Assembly: GCA_903914415.1 (NCBI GenBank)
Contig: CAIWOY010000059.1
Location: 1 to 40,373 of the forward strand
Length of the DNA: 40,373 nucleotides
Direction: 5' to 3'
Origin: an uncultured Phycisphaerales bacterium
GTDB lineage: Bacteria; Planctomycetota; Phycisphaerae; UBA1845; Fen-1342
Part shown: positions 1 to 8,943 of the stretch, piece after piece
Layout of the letters: every line of letters starts with the position of its first letter
Position numbering within the stretch: position 1 is the stretch's first letter
Notes under the pieces: model-generated
What the model saw: only the letters and a program-made list of their open reading frames with translations
Database searches by the model: none
Told to the model about the DNA's origin: nothing
Position numbers and translations under genes: made by a program

Positions 1-2
1 AG

Positions 3-311
3 GACCGTTGCCTCTACTTGCGGGCGGTGGTGTGGTCCGCGGAGGCGCATGACGCGCGCCTTGAGCTCGGCAGCGACGACGGTGCGAAGGTCTGGCTCAA
101 CGGCCGCATGGTCTATGAGTTCAACGGCCGGCGGGCGCACGAGACCCTGCGCGACAAGACGCCGATCAAGCTGGACGCGGGTTGGAACGCGCTGCTGGTG
201 AAGGTCGTGGAGGCCGACGGCCCGTGGGCCGTCTCGTGCGCCGTCCGCGACCCCGACGGCAAGCCGCTGGAAGATCTCAAGGTCCAGGCCGAGCCGCCGC
301 CTAAGCCATAG
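3..311 (+). CDS. C-terminal part of a protein ending in a jelly-roll domain (5' truncated)
   Basis: The reading frame is open from the left edge (DRCLYLRAVVWSAE...) to the TAG at 309-311, so this is the last ~102 residues of a longer protein. The segment LELGSDDGAKVWLNGRMVYE followed by a stretch ending GWNALLVKVVEADGPW has the pattern of a galactose-binding-like/PA14-like beta-sandwich: a 'DDG-x-x-V-WLNG' turn and a final 'GWN-x-LLVKV' strand. In planctomycetes this module often closes secreted glycoside hydrolases or other large surface proteins, but the catalytic part is outside the window, so the function of the whole protein cannot be told. The tail is proline-rich (AEPPPKP). The next gene starts 86 bases downstream on the same strand. 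The domain call is from motif recognition only. Confidence 0.6.
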   Translation, partial: DRCLYLRAVVWSAEAHDARLELGSDDGAKVWLNGRMVYEFNGRRAHETLRDKTPIKLDAGWNALLVKVVEADGPWAVSCAVRDPDGKPLEDLKVQAEPPPKP

Positions 312-397
312 CGGCGGACGCGCCTGTTGGTCGTCCGGCTCGGTTGCTCAGCCGCGCGCCCGGGGGTACATTCGCGCCGGATTGGGGCCCGACGGCA

Positions 398-3300
398 ATG
401 CCGAAACGCAAAGACGCGCACAATCAGATCGCGCTCTTCTCAAACGCCGAGCCCAACGGCTCCGCCACGGCTCGCCTGCGCCGCCGTTTGTTCATCCGCG
501 CCTTTCTCATCGAGGAGTCGAAGAAACGCGCGCATCTCTACGGCGACGAGCTCGGCCGGGCGCACGCCATCCTGCACAAATGGGCTGACTTGGAGACGCG
601 CGGCGCCCTCGCGCGCAAGGAAACGTCCCTCGACGCCGAGTTCCTGGGCGAAATCTTCTCCGACGCCCTCGGCTACGCCCCGGCCACGACCGCCGCGGCA
701 ACCTACCAGCTCGAGCGCCAATTCGCCGTCCCCGGCGTCGGCACCGCCGACGGTGCGCTCGGCGCCTTTTCGGTCGGCCAGCCCCCAGCGCCGGTCGCGA
801 TCATCGAGCTCAAATCCGCGAACGTGAACCTCGACACCGACCGGTCCTCCGGCCGCACGCCGGTGCAGCAGCTCTGGGACTACCTCAACGCGACGCCGGA
901 CTGCCCCTGGGGCATCCTCAGCAACTTCGTCAGCTTCCGCCTCTATCACCGCGCCCACGGCTCCCGCGCCTTCGAGCTCTTCACGCTCGTCGAGCTCAAG
1001 GACCACGGCCGTTTCCGCGAGTTCTACCACGTGTTCGGCCCCGGCGGTTTGCTGCCCACGCGCTCCGATCCGACGCCACGCGCCCTCGCCCTCCTCACCC
1101 GCACCGGCGAGCGTCAGCGCGAAGTCGGCGACGAGCTCTATGAGGCGTACAGCAAGAACCGCCTCGACCTGATCCGTCACCTGCACACGAAGCTGGGCAA
1201 ACCGCTCGATACGGCCATCGCGGTCGCCCAGAAGCTCCTCGACCGCATCATCTTCGTCGCCTTCTGCGAAGACCGCGGCCTCCTGCCCCGCAGAATCATC
1301 CAGCGCACATACGAAGACCTCCCGCCGTTGGCCCGCGTCACGAATCCGCGCTGGCGTAACTTCATGGACCTCTTCCACGCCGTCGACAAGGGCCACCGCG
1401 CGTTCGACCTTGAGCAGGGCTACAACGGCGGCCTGTTCGCCCATGACGCCGACGTGGACGAGCTTCAACTGGACGACGACTGGACCAACTTCTTCCGCGA
1501 CATCGGCCGCTACGACTTCTGCGACGAAGTCAACGTTGAAGTCCTCGGCCATCTCTTCGAAAAGTCCGTCACCGAGCTGGAGAAGATCCGTGCCGGCGGC
1601 CTCTTTACCGCGGGCGGCCCCTTCGCTGCGGGCGGTCTCTTGACCCCCCTCCCTGCCAGGGAGGGGCCGGGGGAGGGTGGGACGGTCGCCCCCGCCACCG
1701 CTGGTAGTGGGGCCGGCGTCCCTGCCGGCCCAACCATGCCGAAGTCCGCCCAGCGCAAACGCTTCGGCATCTACTACACCCCGCCCGAATTCACCGACTT
1801 CCTCGTCCGCCAGACCGTCGGTGAGCTCCTCCGCGAACGCTTTGCCGCCCTCGCCCAACACCACGGCGTCTCGCCGTCCGATGCTAACCCCCCTCCCTCC
1901 CAGGGAGGGGCCGGGGGAGGGTCGCAATTCGCGATCACGGCGGGCACGCCATCGGCGCCTCCCGCCTACTACCGCGCCTGCCTCGCGGTCCTGCGTGACC
2001 TCAAGGTCTGCGACCCCGCCTGCGGCAGCGGCGCCTTCCTCATCCGCGCCTACGACTACCTCGAAGAGCAATACGCCGACGTGCTCGACAACCTGATCGC
2101 CGCCGGCGACCCTGACGCCGACAAGCTCGCCGACCAGATTCCCGACCTCATCCTCGCGGACAACCTCTTCGGCGTGGACCTTTCGCCCGAGGCGGTCGAA
2201 ATCACGCAGCTCGCCCTCTGGATTCGCTCCGCCCGCTGCGGCCACACGCTCGCCAACCTGTCGCAGAACATCATCTGCGGCAACAGCCTCGTGGACGATC
2301 CGGCGGTCCATCCGCGGGCGATGACATGGCCGGAGACGTTCCCGGCGGTTTTCCAACGCCCCGCCCCCGGCTTCGACTGCGTCATCGGCAATCCGCCGTG
2401 GGAGCGTCTCAAGCTCCAGGAGCGCGAGTTCTTCTCGCTTTCCGCCCCCGACATCGCCGCCGCCGTCAACGCGGCGGACCGGCGGCGCGTGATCGCCGAG
2501 CTCGAAAAGAAGAACCCCGATCTGTATGCCCTCTACGTCGCCGCCCAGCAAAACGCCGAGCGCACGCTCGGCTACGCCCGCACGTCCGGCCGCTACCCGC
2601 TCACGGGGAAGGGCGACATCAACACCTACGTGCTCTTCGCCGAGCTCGCCCGCACGATCGTCGCCCCCGACGGCCGCGTCGGCCTGCTCGTCCCCTCCGG
2701 CATCGCCAGCGACGACACGACCAAGGAGTTCTTCAACGCCCTGATGAGCGGCCAATCGCTCATCAGGCTGTACGACTTCGAGAACAAGCGCCCGTTCTTC
2801 CCAGACGTCGACAGTCGCTTCAAGTTCTCCGCCCTGGTCTTCGGCGGCGCCAACGTCCGCGTCCCGGCGGCCGATTTTGTCTTCTTCGCCCACCACATGG
2901 ACGACCTGAAACCGAAGAGCCGCCATATCCCGCTCAGCGCGGCCGACATGGCTCTTGTCAACCCGAACACGCGCACGTGCCCGATCTTCCGCTCGCGCCG
3001 CGACGCCGAGCTGACCAAAGCGATCTATCGGCACGTCCCGGTCCTCATCGACGAGTCGCGCGAGGAAGGCGGCAACCCGTGGGGCATCCGTTTCGTCCGC
3101 ATGTTTGACCAGACCAACGACGCCGAGCTGTTCCGGACAGCCGCCCAGCTCGCCAAGGAAGGCCTCAAGCTCCGCGGCAACCGCTGGCAGCTCCGCAACC
3201 ACGTCTTCCTCCCGCTCTACGAAGCGAAGATGGTTCAGGCTTACGACCATCGCGCTGCCGGCGTCGTAATCGACCCCGAAAACTGGGTCCGCCAAGGCCA

Positions 3301-4000
3301 AACCGTCGAGACGAGCCCCGTCTCCCACCAAAACCCCGAATTCGTCACCCAACCGCGCTGGTGGGTCGATCAGGAACGCGTCCGCGCGGCCCTCGGCGGT
3401 TCGCTCCCGCCCGCCGCGCTCTGCTACAAGGACGTGACCAGCCCGACCAACGAGCGCACGATGATCGCGGCGTTCATGCCCCCTGCGGCCGTCGTGAATT
3501 CGGCCCCCCTCGTGATCTTACAGAATGGCATCACCTGGCGCCTTCGCTGCTGCCTCCTGGCCAATCTCAACGCCTTCGCCCTGGACTTCGTCGCGCGCCA
3601 GAAGGTCGGCGGCCTCCACCTCAATTTCTTCATCGTCGAGCAACTGCCGGCCTTCGCGCCCGACGCCTACGCCGAGCGCTGCCCCTGGAAGCCAGCCCAA
3701 ACCCTCGAACGCTGGATTTCCGACCGCGTCCTCAAGCTCACCTGCACCGCCAACGACATGCTGCCCCTGGCCGAGGCCGCCGGCTTCAAGGACGGCGTCC
3801 ACAAGTGGAAGCCCGACGAGCGCGCCCAGCTCAAAGCCGACCTCGACGCCGCCTACTTCCACCTCTACGGCGTCAGCCGCGCCGACGCCGAGTACATCCT
3901 CTCCACCTTCACCGGCACCCAGCGCCGCGACACCGCCGAGACGGGCGGCTTCCGCACCGCCGACCTGATCCTCGCCGCCTACGACGAGCTCGCCGGCTAA
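398..4000 (+). CDS. Single-chain type IIG-like restriction-modification enzyme (Eco57I-type methylase domain)
   Basis: About 1200 residues. The N-terminal region carries a PD-(D/E)xK-like nuclease signature (AIIELKSANV, with E137 and K139). The middle has the N6-adenine methyltransferase motif I (CDPACGSGAFL, near residue 540) and motif IV (VIGNPPWERL, NPPW near 665), and the C-terminal ~400 residues would hold target recognition. Nuclease, methylase and specificity on one chain is the type IIG/Eco57I-like layout, cutting unmethylated foreign DNA while protecting the host. I chose the ATG at 398 because the protein begins naturally there (MPKRKDAHNQIALF); a TTG at 344 in frame is less likely. 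Two glycine/proline-rich inserts before and after the conserved YYTPPEFTDFLVRQTV block are made from short palindromic DNA repeats (see repeat entries). No partner methylase or helicase lies nearby, so it appears to act alone. Whether the nuclease is active cannot be judged. Confidence 0.85.
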   Translation: MPKRKDAHNQIALFSNAEPNGSATARLRRRLFIRAFLIEESKKRAHLYGDELGRAHAILHKWADLETRGALARKETSLDAEFLGEIFSDALGYAPATTAAATYQLERQFAVPGVGTADGALGAFSVGQPPAPVAIIELKSANVNLDTDRSSGRTPVQQLWDYLNATPDCPWGILSNFVSFRLYHRAHGSRAFELFTLVELKDHGRFREFYHVFGPGGLLPTRSDPTPRALALLTRTGERQREVGDELYEAYSKNRLDLIRHLHTKLGKPLDTAIAVAQKLLDRIIFVAFCEDRGLLPRRIIQRTYEDLPPLARVTNPRWRNFMDLFHAVDKGHRAFDLEQGYNGGLFAHDADVDELQLDDDWTNFFRDIGRYDFCDEVNVEVLGHLFEKSVTELEKIRAGGLFTAGGPFAAGGLLTPLPAREGPGEGGTVAPATAGSGAGVPAGPTMPKSAQRKRFGIYYTPPEFTDFLVRQTVGELLRERFAALAQHHGVSPSDANPPPSQGGAGGGSQFAITAGTPSAPPAYYRACLAVLRDLKVCDPACGSGAFLIRAYDYLEEQYADVLDNLIAAGDPDADKLADQIPDLILADNLFGVDLSPEAVEITQLALWIRSARCGHTLANLSQNIICGNSLVDDPAVHPRAMTWPETFPAVFQRPAPGFDCVIGNPPWERLKLQEREFFSLSAPDIAAAVNAADRRRVIAELEKKNPDLYALYVAAQQNAERTLGYARTSGRYPLTGKGDINTYVLFAELARTIVAPDGRVGLLVPSGIASDDTTKEFFNALMSGQSLIRLYDFENKRPFFPDVDSRFKFSALVFGGANVRVPAADFVFFAHHMDDLKPKSRHIPLSAADMALVNPNTRTCPIFRSRRDAELTKAIYRHVPVLIDESREEGGNPWGIRFVRMFDQTNDAELFRTAAQLAKEGLKLRGNRWQLRNHVFLPLYEAKMVQAYDHRAAGVVIDPENWVRQGQTVETSPVSHQNPEFVTQPRWWVDQERVRAALGGSLPPAALCYKDVTSPTNERTMIAAFMPPAAVVNSAPLVILQNGITWRLRCCLLANLNAFALDFVARQKVGGLHLNFFIVEQLPAFAPDAYAERCPWKPAQTLERWISDRVLKLTCTANDMLPLAEAAGFKDGVHKWKPDERAQLKADLDAAYFHLYGVSRADAEYILSTFTGTQRRDTAETGGFRTADLILAAYDELAG
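1643..1678 (+). repeat. 36-base palindromic GC-rich repeat inside the restriction-modification gene, copy 1
   Basis: The unit starts ACCCCCCTCCCTGCCAGG and ends GGGGGAGGGT; its arms pair (CCCTCCCT with AGGGAGGGG). It differs by one base from the copy at 1887-1922. Here it is read in the frame that gives TPLPAREGPGEGG. It sits in a linker between the helical region (TELEKIRAG) and the conserved RKRFGIYYTPPEF block. Confidence 0.85.
1704..1730 (+). repeat. GTAG-type palindromic repeat inside the restriction-modification gene
   Basis: A GTAG start is followed by a perfect 7-bp stem, GGCCGGC (1711-1717) and GCCGGCC (1724-1730), around a 6-base loop. This matches the layout of other GTAG-plus-hairpin units in the window. 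It is read in frame as part of SGAGVPAGPT, so the coding sequence tolerates it. It lies only 26 bases after the first 36-base repeat, which makes this linker a composite of two repeat types. Confidence 0.6.
1887..1922 (+). repeat. 36-base palindromic GC-rich repeat inside the restriction-modification gene, copy 2
   Basis: Thirty-five of 36 bases match the copy at 1643-1678, on the same strand, but this copy is read in a different frame, giving NPPPSQGGAGGGS. It lies between LAQHHGVSPSD and the conserved segment that leads into methylase motif I, so again in a linker. Confidence 0.85.
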
Positions 4001-4101
4001 CTACACACAAGACAATGCACTTGATCGCCTTCGCCCCAAACGCTCAAAAACGCGGCTTTATGGGCCCACCTGATGACCTGTTGATCGCCTTCGACCGCCG
4101 G

Positions 4102-5502
4102 CTACCCGCGGAAGAAGATTAGCGTCGTGAGGAGGAACAGCGGGATCAGCAGCGCCCCTGAGTACGCCATGTACGCGAAGAAGCTCGGCATCTTCACGCC
4201 GGCCTGCTCCGCGATCGACTTGACCATGAAGTTCGGGCCGTTCCCGATGTACGTGTTCGCCCCCATGAACACCGACCCGCAGCTCACCGCCACCAGCAGC
4301 GGCACCGGGATGCTGCCCGTCGCCGTCCCCACGCCGTGCAGCAGTGGCATCCCCGGCGGAGCCAGCGTGCCGGCGGTCTCGAAGTACACCATGTACGTCG
4401 GCGCGTTGTCGAGGAAGCTGCTCAGCACCCCGCTCGCCCAGAAGAAGTGCCACGGCTCCGACAGCCCGAGCTGCGGCCCGCGCACCCGCAGGATCTCAAT
4501 CGGTACCTGCATCGTGATGAAGATGCCGAGGAACAGGCACGCGACTTCGCCGATCGCCGTGTAGTTGAACTGGTTCTCGCCGCGCAGGCCCCGCGGCGTG
4601 GTCAGCAGCGACAGGCCGGCCATCGCGAGCTGCACTAGCTCGCGCAGGTAGTGTGGCGCATGCCACGTTGTGCCCGGGACGGCCTTGGCCGGGTCGAGCG
4701 TGCCCACTGCCAGCACGACGCCCAGCAGCCAGAAGATGTTGACCAGCCCGGCGACCCGCAGCGGCTGGCGCTCGGCCTGGTCGCGAACGAGCGCTTCCGG
4801 CCGCTCATGCCGGTACGCCCAGCCGTCCCAGATGTAGTACACGACGAGCAGGATGCCGACCAGAAACGCCCATGGCCGCCACAGCCGGAGCGTCCACAGG
4901 AAATCGACGCCCTTGAGATAGCCGAGAAACAGCGGCGGATCGCCGATCGGCAGCAGGCTGCCGCCGATGTTCGCGACCAGGAAGATGAAGAAGACGACGG
5001 TGTGCGCCGTGCGCCGCCGCTCGGAGTTGGTCTTGAGCAGGAGGCGGATCAGCACCATGGCCGCCCCGGTCGTGCCGATCAGGCTCGCCAGCAGGCTGCC
5101 GGTCGCCAGGATCGCGGTGTTCACGGCGGGCGTGGCGCGTAGGTCGCCCCGCACCACGATGCCGCCCGCGATTACGTAGAGACTGAACAGCAGGATGATG
5201 AACGGCACGTACTCGACGAGCACGGCGTTCTCGGCCACGGTCAGCACGGTCGGCAGCCCCGCGGACGTGTGGGCCGCGCCGCCCGGCTCGTGCAGCGCGA
5301 GGCCCGTGTCGCGCAGGCCGTAGTACAGTAGCGTGACCCCGGCCAGCGCGAGGGCCACGAGCAGCTTGTTCCGGTTGGACTCCCACCAGTGCCGCGCCCC
5401 GCGTATCAGCGGCAACAGCGCGATCGCCAGCAGAATGGCGACAAACGGCCCGATCCACAGCACGTGCGGCGCATAAGCGTCGGGTTGAGCCGGCGGCGGC
5501 AT
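4102..5502 (-). CDS. Putative sodium:proton antiporter / citrate-type transporter (CitMHS_2-like)
   Basis: A 466-residue integral membrane protein with roughly 11-13 hydrophobic segments. The conserved middle reads ENAVLVEYVPFIILLFSLYV, then GSLLASLIGTTGAAMVLIRL and ANIGGSLLPIGDPPLFLGYL. The repeated 'GT-T-GA' and 'NIGG-x-L-x-P-x-GDPP' turns are typical of the ion-transporter superfamily that includes NhaD, ArsB and CitMHS proteins; the family usually annotated sodium:proton antiporter in planctomycetes and Bacteroidetes fits best. It would exchange cations or organic acids at the cytoplasmic membrane; the substrate cannot be told from sequence. The ATG is preceded by GAGGA at 7 bases. It converges with the restriction-modification gene (101 bases between stops) and lies 41 bases downstream of the GreA-like gene on the same strand, so the two could share a transcript. 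Confidence 0.8.
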   Translation of the reverse strand: MPPPAQPDAYAPHVLWIGPFVAILLAIALLPLIRGARHWWESNRNKLLVALALAGVTLLYYGLRDTGLALHEPGGAAHTSAGLPTVLTVAENAVLVEYVPFIILLFSLYVIAGGIVVRGDLRATPAVNTAILATGSLLASLIGTTGAAMVLIRLLLKTNSERRRTAHTVVFFIFLVANIGGSLLPIGDPPLFLGYLKGVDFLWTLRLWRPWAFLVGILLVVYYIWDGWAYRHERPEALVRDQAERQPLRVAGLVNIFWLLGVVLAVGTLDPAKAVPGTTWHAPHYLRELVQLAMAGLSLLTTPRGLRGENQFNYTAIGEVACLFLGIFITMQVPIEILRVRGPQLGLSEPWHFFWASGVLSSFLDNAPTYMVYFETAGTLAPPGMPLLHGVGTATGSIPVPLLVAVSCGSVFMGANTYIGNGPNFMVKSIAEQAGVKMPSFFAYMAYSGALLIPLFLLTTLIFFRG

Positions 5503-5543
5503 GTACCGTTTCCTCGGCCGTCGTACGCGGGCGCCCCCGGCGC

Positions 5544-7754
5544 TCAGCAGCTCGGGCGCGTCACGGCGCTCGCCAGGTCCATGACCTCGACCGCCACGTC
5601 CTGTCCGTCGAGCCCGACGACCCGCCGCTCGCCGACGCCGGCGCCCATCAGCTTCTGCGCCAGCGGCGCCTGGTAGCTATAGATCCCCTGCTCGACGTCC
5701 GTGTCGAGCGGGCCCAGGAAGGTCATGACTTGCTGCGTGCCGTTGTCGCTGCGTCGCAGCGTCACGCGCGACCCGATCCCGACCTGGTCGGTGGGCACGT
5801 CGTGCGGCTCGATGACGCGAGCCCGCGACAGGTCGTCGTTGATGGCGGCGACGCGGGCGCGGAGCAGGTCGCGCTCCTCCAGGGCGAACCGATATTCGGA
5901 GTTCTCGCTCAGATCGCCGTGCGACGCCGCCTCGCCGATCCGCTTGGCGTTCTCGCGCATCTTGACGTTGACGAGCTCGTCGCGCTCGGCGGTCCGCCGA
6001 TGGAGTCCGGCGCTCGTGGTCCAGACCGTGTCGGGGTCGGCCCACGGTGCGACCTGCTCGGGCTTGACGATAAAGAGCTGCGGGTGCGCCTCGCGCAGGA
6101 TTTCCTGCAGCCGCGACTGCACGGTCGGGCCGACGCCTTCGAGCCGCTGCAACTGCCGCCGGACGGTGATGGCGGCCGCCTCGCTGGACTCCGCCAGACA
6201 GCGGCGGACGCGGGCGAAGTCCTTGATCCCCAGCGCGGTCCGCACGCGGTGCCGATACTCCTTGACCACCGCCGCGTCGGCCCAGACCGTCCGCCCCAGG
6301 GCGCTCAGCGTGTCGAGGATGAGCCGGAACAGGTCGGCGTCGCCCGGCAGCCGCAACGCGCCCGCTCCCTTCGGTCCCTTCCATAGCCAGTACGCCAACT
6401 CCGGGTGATTGGCGAGGTCGGCCAGGCCGGCGTCGATGAAGCTCTGCACCGCCGCGACCTGCCCCGCCTTCACCAGGTCCGTGGTCAGATGGTCCAGCAG
6501 GCCGGCGGGCACCAGCGGCAGCAGCGCCGCGGCCCAACGGGTCCAGTCGTCCGGGCGTGCGGCCCGCAGGGCGGCCCAGGCCCGCTCCCGCAGTCCCTCC
6601 TGCGGAAGGCCCAAGAGCAGCGCGGCCGGCTCGGCCGCGTCGCGCAGGATGCGGCCCGCCAGGGTGCGACTGTCGTTGGTCGCGGGCAGCCCTTTGGCCG
6701 CCAGCGCCTCGATCACGAGGGCGCCGGCGAGGGCGTCGCGGGGTCGCCGGCCGGTCGCCGCGGTGACTTGCTCGCACAGGAAGTCATGGCAACGGCTTAG
6801 CAGCGGTTGGTCCGGCGGTTCCTTCCGCGCGGCCTTCTCGCGGAGATAGGCCTCGATCATGCTCTGCCACTGGGCCGGCTCCTTCTGCGCCGACAAAGCC
6901 GCCCACACCTCGTCCTCGAGCGTTTGGCCCTCGGCGGTGTAACGCAGCAACATCGGCGAGCGGCCCTCGACGATCACGTGGGGCGAGCGCTTGAGTTGGT
7001 TTCGTGCCCGCGTCCACCAGGCCGACCACTCCTTCGCCTCGATGTACTTCGGCACCAGCTCGTGCTTGAGCACGTCCGCGTCGAGGTGCCCGCCATGAGC
7101 GCGGATGAGCCCGATGACCACGCGGACGGGGTCGTCGTGGATCAGGGCGGCGAGCTGGTCGGGCCGCAGGTTCCGCAACACGCGGAAGTCGTCGGGGGCG
7201 AGCCGCTCGTACTCGCGCGAGACGTCGGCGGCGGGCATCGCGATGACGCGATCCGTACGGCGCAGCGTGAACAGCGCGTTGGCGCGATCGATTTCCGTGA
7301 CTTCGACGACCCGCCCGTCCATGCGATTGACCAGCACGTCGCCCGGTTGGAGCGTCAGGCACAGGTCCAGGACGTTCAAGGCGGTGCGGACCGGCCGGCC
7401 GCTCTCGAGTCCGGACGCCTGCAGCAGCGCGGCGAGGCCGGCCGTCGAGGCGTACACGCGGCGGTACAGGTCGGCCGTGATCCGGCGGAGCACGTCGTTC
7501 TGCGGCGCCGCATTCAGCGCCATGCGGGCCAGTTGCAGACCGGCTTGCGGGTCGGCGGCGGGATCCATGTTCTCGAAGATCACCTGCGCGAGGGTCGCGA
7601 GGCGCTCCGCCTGGCCGGCGCGTTCGAATTGCTCGAAGGGCGCGACGAGCTCGGCAAGCCGGAGCTGACCGGCCTCGAGCGCTTCGAAACAGGCGGCCTC
7701 AAACGGTTCGTAGGCGTGGGTCGCGGCCAGTTCGAGCAGCTTTGACGACGGCAT
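5544..7754 (-). CDS. Large helical-repeat protein with a C-terminal GreA/GreB-like domain
   Basis: A 736-residue protein; GreA itself is about 158. The last ~150 residues are GreA-like: an N-terminal coiled coil with the tip sequence SHGDLSENSEYRFALEER (the Asp and Glu of the GreA tip, which coordinate the catalytic Mg in the polymerase secondary channel, are retained) followed by the FKBP-like domain ending GVGERRVVGLDGQDVAVEVM. The first ~580 residues are alpha-helical and TPR-like (LAATHAYEPFEAACFEALEAGQL...). Cleavage-factor activity on backtracked RNA polymerase is plausible; the N-terminal scaffold may tether a partner. An open frame continues upstream to 8129, but that part is the shadow of the glycosyltransferase gene. 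GAGGG lies 4 bases before the ATG at 7754, and an adjacent ATG at 7757 is equally in frame. Confidence 0.8.
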   Translation of the reverse strand: MPSSKLLELAATHAYEPFEAACFEALEAGQLRLAELVAPFEQFERAGQAERLATLAQVIFENMDPAADPQAGLQLARMALNAAPQNDVLRRITADLYRRVYASTAGLAALLQASGLESGRPVRTALNVLDLCLTLQPGDVLVNRMDGRVVEVTEIDRANALFTLRRTDRVIAMPAADVSREYERLAPDDFRVLRNLRPDQLAALIHDDPVRVVIGLIRAHGGHLDADVLKHELVPKYIEAKEWSAWWTRARNQLKRSPHVIVEGRSPMLLRYTAEGQTLEDEVWAALSAQKEPAQWQSMIEAYLREKAARKEPPDQPLLSRCHDFLCEQVTAATGRRPRDALAGALVIEALAAKGLPATNDSRTLAGRILRDAAEPAALLLGLPQEGLRERAWAALRAARPDDWTRWAAALLPLVPAGLLDHLTTDLVKAGQVAAVQSFIDAGLADLANHPELAYWLWKGPKGAGALRLPGDADLFRLILDTLSALGRTVWADAAVVKEYRHRVRTALGIKDFARVRRCLAESSEAAAITVRRQLQRLEGVGPTVQSRLQEILREAHPQLFIVKPEQVAPWADPDTVWTTSAGLHRRTAERDELVNVKMRENAKRIGEAASHGDLSENSEYRFALEERDLLRARVAAINDDLSRARVIEPHDVPTDQVGIGSRVTLRRSDNGTQQVMTFLGPLDTDVEQGIYSYQAPLAQKLMGAGVGERRVVGLDGQDVAVEVMDLASAVTRPSC

Positions 7755-7836
7755 CATTCCCTCATGACTGATCATACAAGCGACGATCACGCCGCGGCCG
7801 TCAGAAGCCGTGACGCGAAGTACACGAGTCCCCGCA

Positions 7837-8943
7837 TCATACACGCTTGGCGGATTCGCTGCGACCGAGCACTTGCGCATACACGCGGAGCACGGCGCGG
7901 ACCGTCGCCTGGGGGTGCAGGTTCTGGTGCGCCCAGGCCGTGGCCTGCGCACCGATCGCTCGGCGCAGTGCCTCGTCGCTGTGCAACTGGAGCAGGGCGT
8001 CGGCGAAGGCGCGCGGCTGGTCGCCGCCGACGAGCACGAGGCGCTGGCCGCCGCCGGGCAGCTCACGCAGCGCGGGGAGATGGCTGGCCACGACCGGGAG
8101 CCCGGCGGCCATGGCTTCGAGCACCGCATTCGGCATCCCCTCGGTCAGAGACGGAAAGAGGAAGGCGTCGGCGGCGGACAAGACCGGGCGCAGGTCGTCG
8201 CACCAACCGAGCAGGTGGACGATCTGCCGGGCAGCGCTCAGGTGGAGAATCCGCTCCAGGGTCTCCCGGTAGGGGCCGTCGCCGGCGAGGAGAAAGCGAC
8301 ATGGGACCGCCGTCATCATCTCGGCGCAACGAACCACGAGGTCGAGGCGCTTAACCGGGTCGAAGCGCCCGGCCCACGCGACGACGAACTCGTGGTCTGG
8401 AATGCCGAGGGCAGCGCGGGCCGCCGCTCGCTTCGGGCGCTCCAGCGGCAGGTCCAGCGATGGCGGCACGACATGCACGTGTCGCCACGGCAGCCAAAAC
8501 GTGCGGACGACGTGTCCGGCCAAGGCTGCGCTGTTGACGATGTGGCCGCGATCCATCCGGCCGGTGAGCCGTTCGGCCCAGGCGTGCCAGCGGCGCTCGA
8601 CTTCGATCGTGGCGGTCGCGGTGACGACGGGAACGCGGTGCAGGAGACCGACCAGGCGGGCGGCGATGTTAGCGTGCAGGAGCGTCGCGTGAATCAGGTC
8701 TGGCCGAATCCGCTGCACGTGCTGCGCGAGGCGCCACAGGGCGGCCCAGTCGTGTGCGCCCGCCGCGCCGCACGCGAAAGTGGGGACGCCGCCGGCGGCC
8801 AGCTCGGCGCTCACCGGCCCGGGTGGTGCGAGGCATCCGGCGAACACCTCGACGCCGGTGTCACGGAGCGCGCGGGCCAGGCGAGCGAGGCGCAGCGGCG
8901 TTCCGCCGCGCTCGTGGTCGGTGACGAGGAGCATCACGCGCAC
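7837..8943 (-). CDS. Glycosyltransferase family 4 (GT-B fold)
   Basis: A 368-residue glycosyltransferase. The N-terminal Rossmann half begins RVMLLVTDHERGGTPLRLARLA with the glycine loop for acceptor binding. The C-terminal half has VVAWAGRFDPVKRLDLVVRC, FLLAGDGPYRETLERI and the nucleotide-sugar signature FPSLTEGMPNAVLEAMAAGLPVVA (the E-x7-E pair is present). It would transfer a sugar from an activated donor to a lipid or polysaccharide precursor at the inner face of the membrane; donor and acceptor are unknown. The start is a GTG with GGGGAGG five bases upstream. The gene precedes the GreA-like gene by 82 bases on the same strand. No other cell-envelope genes are adjacent, so the pathway is not indicated. 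Confidence 0.9.
   Translation of the reverse strand: MRVMLLVTDHERGGTPLRLARLARALRDTGVEVFAGCLAPPGPVSAELAAGGVPTFACGAAGAHDWAALWRLAQHVQRIRPDLIHATLLHANIAARLVGLLHRVPVVTATATIEVERRWHAWAERLTGRMDRGHIVNSAALAGHVVRTFWLPWRHVHVVPPSLDLPLERPKRAAARAALGIPDHEFVVAWAGRFDPVKRLDLVVRCAEMMTAVPCRFLLAGDGPYRETLERILHLSAARQIVHLLGWCDDLRPVLSAADAFLFPSLTEGMPNAVLEAMAAGLPVVASHLPALRELPGGGQRLVLVGGDQPRAFADALLQLHSDEALRRAIGAQATAWAHQNLHPQATVRAVLRVYAQVLGRSESAKRV

Noticed and set aside
440-3352. 970-residue open frame on the minus strand
   Set aside because: It lies opposite the restriction-modification gene, has Val/Glu/Gly/Arg-heavy composition from GC-rich codons read backward, and no recognisable motif.
398-4000. Possible anti-phage island (BREX or DISARM) around the methylase
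   Set aside because: No pglZ, brxL, helicase or other defence genes lie nearby; the gene is bounded by ordinary genes on its right and only ~400 bases are visible on its left.
4021-4093. Direct repeat TTGATCGCCTTCG at 4021 and 4081, exactly 60 bases apart
   Set aside because: Only 13 bases, in a short spacer between convergent genes; no sign of a site for integration or a mobile element. Considered as an att-like repeat and dropped.
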